From Kluyvera sichuanensis (GTDB lineage: Bacteria; Pseudomonadota; Gammaproteobacteria; Enterobacterales; Enterobacteriaceae), in contig NZ_JABBJF010000010.1 in NCBI RefSeq assembly GCF_014218705.1, forward strand, positions 80,980 to 144,979: a stretch of DNA of 64,000 nucleotides. The letters run 5' to 3'. The notes under the pieces were generated by a model. It was not told the DNA's origin. It did no database searches and worked only from the letters and a program-made list of their open reading frames with translations. The translations under genes and the position numbers were made by a program. Of this stretch, positions 61,463 through 64,000 are shown piece by piece; positions within the stretch are counted from its first letter, which is position 1, and every line of letters begins with the position of its first letter.

Positions 61463-62152
61463 TTCTGGAATCTTGCCGCGATAGATGCGTTCAGGTCTGC
61501 CGACTTTGCCATAGCTGATCTCCGCCTCCAGCTGATCGTTCTTCACGCCTTGCTCCAGATAGCGTCTGGCGGTGGTCTTACTGCTACCGAGGATCCGCGC
61601 TAACGAGTCGGCGGTGTGCACCGTCTGCGGGTCGGTAAATATCTGCAGTACGCGGTTGAAGGTGTTTTCATCAATACCGCGTAGACCTGAAGCAGGCTCC
61701 GCTATTTGCTCTTTGGCCTGAATATTAAAGAGCGCATCAACGTGGGTTTGGTTCGCCTGCTCGCTGGAACGCAATGAGCCGCGATAGCGGGCAAAGCGTT
61801 CCAGCGTATGCTGTAATCGCTGGTAGTGCACTGGCTTAATCAGATAATCAAATACCCCCAGTCGCAATGCTTCGCTGATGGTATCCATATGGTTATCGGC
61901 GGTGAGAAATATAATCCGGCCAGCGTACTGCGTGTTGATTGTATGGCGAATTAAATCAATGCCTTTACCATCGGGAAGGAAGTTATCCAGTAGGATCAGA
62001 TCGGGTTGATACAGGCGAATCTGCTTTTTGGCGCTTTCCACTTTATCGGCCACGCCGATGACCTGAAATTGCGGTGACTGCTTGATGGTATCCACCAGTA
62101 TTTCCGCCAGCATCGGCTCATCTTCAATAATCAGCGTCGTAATGCTATCCAT
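61457..62152 (-). CDS. citB: Citrate response regulator CitB
   Basis: CitB activates the citrate-fermentation operons in Klebsiella-type bacteria (DpiA in E. coli). From the ATG at 62152 it has 231 residues and begins MDSITTLIIEDEP; an ATG at 62161 (MNIMDS) is possible. The receiver domain has the acidic pair ED near residue 10 and the phospho-acceptor Asp in LILLDNFLPDGKG near residue 57, then LIKPVHYQRL; the C-terminal helix-turn-helix contains ILGSSKTTARRYLE. The start overlaps the citA stop by 8 bases. Confidence 0.93.
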   Translation of the reverse strand: MDSITTLIIEDEPMLAEILVDTIKQSPQFQVIGVADKVESAKKQIRLYQPDLILLDNFLPDGKGIDLIRHTINTQYAGRIIFLTADNHMDTISEALRLGVFDYLIKPVHYQRLQHTLERFARYRGSLRSSEQANQTHVDALFNIQAKEQIAEPASGLRGIDENTFNRVLQIFTDPQTVHTADSLARILGSSKTTARRYLEQGVKNDQLEAEISYGKVGRPERIYRGKIPEL

Positions 62153-63773
62153 GATGTTCATCTCTGGTAAAGGGTAGGTAGAGGGTAAAAATGGTGCCGT
62201 AAGGGCTATTGTTATCAATAATAATGTTGCCGTTAGCCTGCTCGACGTAGCTGCGAACTAACCATAAACCGATGCCGTGATCGCCGCTGTCACGGCTGGT
62301 CACGCCGCGTTCAAAAATATGCTGGCGGATATCTTCATCAATGCCGATGCCCTGATCGGCGACTTCGATGATCACCTCGTTGCCTTCGCTGTTGATCAGA
62401 CATTCGATCTGGCGTGAGCCCGCGTGGTTAAGCAGGGTGGCGTTGTAGGCATTATCCAGTAAGTTGCCGACAATAGAGATCCATTCGTTATGAGAGAGTG
62501 ATAGCGGTAGCTGCTCGACGTAGCAGGCGGGGTCGAAAACCAGTTCCAGACCCAGCTCCTTCGCGCGGTAATATTTGCCAATCAGCAAACCGGCAAGGTG
62601 GTGGTCTTTAAAGCTGTGGGCAATAAAATCGAGCACTTTCTGGTGGCTCTCAGACTGCTGCTGAATCAGCGCCAGCGCGTTATCGTAGCGCTTGAGGAAA
62701 AGCAGCCCGGCGATGGTGGAAATCAGGTTGCGGTGCTCGTGCTGGACTGCGCGCAGGTTGTCGGCGTACTGCTGAATCTGGCTTAACTGCAGGCTGAGGG
62801 TGTTAATATCATCCTTGCTGCGAAAGCTAATCACCCATCCCTGCGGCTGGCTGTCTAAGATAACGGCCATGCGGCTGGCAATCACTTTGACGTCATTGAA
62901 CGTCACAATCTCATCTTTTTTGTTCTTCTGTTGGGCATCATAGAAAAAGGTTTCAGGCGTCACCACGCTATCTATTGCTTGCCCAATCAGCTCGGCCTCC
63001 GGCTGGCTAAGGTTCAGCATTCGCCGTGCCGTCTGGTTAATGGCGGTAATGCGGTGAAACGAGTCGATGGCGATAAGCCCCTCAAAAACCGACTCAAATA
63101 ATACGCTTTGCTGGATGAGCAACTGCGAAAGCTGCTGCGGCTCCATATTCAACATCTGTTTTTTAATGTGCAGGGAAAACCGTCTGGCGCAGTAGAGGAG
63201 CAGCAGCAGTAAGACGGCCATGGGAAACATAAACGATCCAATCTGGAGGTTGAGCCAGTTTTCCAACTGGTCGATGGTATAGCCGACGGACACGATGCCA
63301 ATGACCTTGCCGGTTTGATCCTGAATAGGCGACTTGCCGCGCAGCGATGACCCTAACGATCCTTCACGAACAGAGACATAGCTTTTGGCATTAAACAGCG
63401 CCTCATCGCTGTCTCCCCCTTCCATATATTTACCAATCTCATCGGGATTCACGTGGTACAAGCGCTGCCCTTTTTCGTCTCCAACCGTGATGTAAGTGGC
63501 GTCGGAGAACGATCGCATTGGGTCGATGAGCGCCTTGATGCGCGCAAGATCGTTGTGCTGCACGGCTTCAACCAGTTCGGGCATTGCCGAGATCTGCATC
63601 GCCTGAATCAGCGCACGCTGGCCTACCTGATAGTGCAATCGGTCTTTAGTGATGTTGGTGAGGTACCAGGACATCGCCAGCATCACCACCGTTGAGGTAA
63701 ATAAGATCAGCAGAAAGATGCGATTCTGGAAGGAACGACGAGAAAACCACAGGGCGATTTTTCGGATAGACAT
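62145..63773 (-). CDS. citA: Citrate sensor histidine kinase CitA
   Basis: CitA senses external citrate. From the ATG at 63773 (MSIRKIALWFSRRSF) it has 542 residues; the frame is open up to 63890 and the true start is uncertain because no strong ribosome-binding site is seen. A membrane helix near residues 18-38 is followed by a periplasmic PAS domain (LHYQVGQRALIQAMQISAMP, ITVGDEKGQRLYHVNP and SYVSVREGSLGSSLRGKSP) very close to the Klebsiella pneumoniae CitA domain, including the Arg, His and Lys residues that bind citrate. A second helix, a cytoplasmic PAS domain, the phospho-acceptor box VQHEHRNLISTIAG and an ATPase domain with NLLDNAYNATL follow. Confidence 0.94.
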   Translation of the reverse strand: MSIRKIALWFSRRSFQNRIFLLILFTSTVVMLAMSWYLTNITKDRLHYQVGQRALIQAMQISAMPELVEAVQHNDLARIKALIDPMRSFSDATYITVGDEKGQRLYHVNPDEIGKYMEGGDSDEALFNAKSYVSVREGSLGSSLRGKSPIQDQTGKVIGIVSVGYTIDQLENWLNLQIGSFMFPMAVLLLLLLYCARRFSLHIKKQMLNMEPQQLSQLLIQQSVLFESVFEGLIAIDSFHRITAINQTARRMLNLSQPEAELIGQAIDSVVTPETFFYDAQQKNKKDEIVTFNDVKVIASRMAVILDSQPQGWVISFRSKDDINTLSLQLSQIQQYADNLRAVQHEHRNLISTIAGLLFLKRYDNALALIQQQSESHQKVLDFIAHSFKDHHLAGLLIGKYYRAKELGLELVFDPACYVEQLPLSLSHNEWISIVGNLLDNAYNATLLNHAGSRQIECLINSEGNEVIIEVADQGIGIDEDIRQHIFERGVTSRDSGDHGIGLWLVRSYVEQANGNIIIDNNSPYGTIFTLYLPFTRDEHHG

Positions 63774-63907
63774 AGGTAAGTGGATATATTTAAAAAAGAG
63801 ATATTCCGATATTTGGGACGATCGGTTCCTGAGCCAGTTCATACTTACTTTTTTTTCAGAAAACATTGGCATGAAAATGGGATACGCCACGCGTATCCCA
63901 ACGTAAA

Positions 63908-64000
63908 TTACATCGCCATCACGTACTTCAGCATCACGCCTGCGGCTATCGCCGAGCCAATCACCCCGGCCACGTTCGGCCCCATGGCGTGCATCAGCAG
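63908..64000 (-). CDS. oadB: Oxaloacetate decarboxylase beta subunit, C-terminal end
   Basis: The last 30 codons of a gene that enters from the right: [20 protein letters not shown] followed by MLKYVMAM and a stop at 63908. This hydrophobic ending is that of OadB, the membrane subunit of the Na+-pumping oxaloacetate decarboxylase. With citA and citB directly downstream it gives the order oadB-citA-citB, as in the Klebsiella citS-oadGAB-citAB operon. Confidence 0.88.
   Translation of the reverse strand: MLMHAMGPNVAGVIGSAIAAGVMLKYVMAM

Overview
This is chromosomal DNA of an enteric gammaproteobacterium (Enterobacterales, Enterobacteriaceae). Nearly all of it follows the gene order known around map position 0 of Escherichia coli: yjjJ-lplA-ytjB / serB-radA-nadR / ettA / slt-trpR-yjjX-gpmB-rob-creABCD-arcA-yjjY-lasT-thrLABC-yaaX-yaaA-yaaJ-talB-mog-satP-yaaW-yaaI-dnaKJ-nhaAR-rpsT-ribF-ileS-lspA-fkpB-ispH-rihC. 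Three things point away from E. coli toward the Klebsiella/Raoultella/Enterobacter side of the family: the end of an oadB-citA-citB citrate-fermentation operon downstream of rihC, an extra MFS transporter between mog and satP, and scattered GTAG-headed REP palindromes. The species cannot be fixed from the sequence alone.

The main accessory region lies between nadR and ettA (about 6.1-19.5 kb). It is a group 2-type (ABC-transporter-dependent) capsule locus in two convergent arms. The plus-strand arm carries a JUMPStart/ops (RfaH) leader, kpsM, kpsT, a Stealth-family sugar-phosphate transferase and a 1253-residue protein that joins a GT2 glycosyltransferase, a TagF-like glycerophosphotransferase and a TPR-like tail. 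The minus-strand arm carries kpsE, kpsD, kpsC and kpsS. KpsC/KpsS make the poly-Kdo lipid anchor, KpsMT pump the chain through the inner membrane, and KpsE/KpsD span the periplasm and outer membrane. The two AT-rich middle genes should decide the polymer, which I predict to be a phosphodiester-linked, teichoic-acid-like capsule. No kpsF, kpsU or CDP-glycerol synthase gene is present in the locus. This is the best candidate for an undescribed system in the window.

The rest is core genome. 1-6 kb: a HipA-like kinase (cut by the window edge), lipoate salvage, serine biosynthesis, DNA repair and NAD control. 19.5-31 kb: EttA, the lytic transglycosylase Slt, TrpR with a perfect operator, Rob, the CreBC two-component system with a perfect cre-tag before creD, and ArcA. 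31-41 kb: LasT, the threonine operon with leader peptide and attenuator, YaaX, YaaA, YaaJ and TalB. 41-46 kb: an Rpn-type nuclease, Mog, an MFS transporter, SatP, YaaW and YaaI. 46-60 kb: DnaK/DnaJ behind a sigma32 promoter, NhaA/NhaR, ribosomal protein S20, and the ribF-ileS-lspA-fkpB-ispH cluster, then RihC. 60-64 kb: a LysR regulator divergent from an AlaX-type editing protein, then the CitA/CitB citrate sensor-regulator pair and the last codons of oadB.

Small-scale points of interest include a yjjY frame that is shifted although the DNA is conserved, a REP element that supplies the stop codon of the MFS gene, an enlarged His/Asp-rich tail on YaaX, and a variant thr leader peptide.
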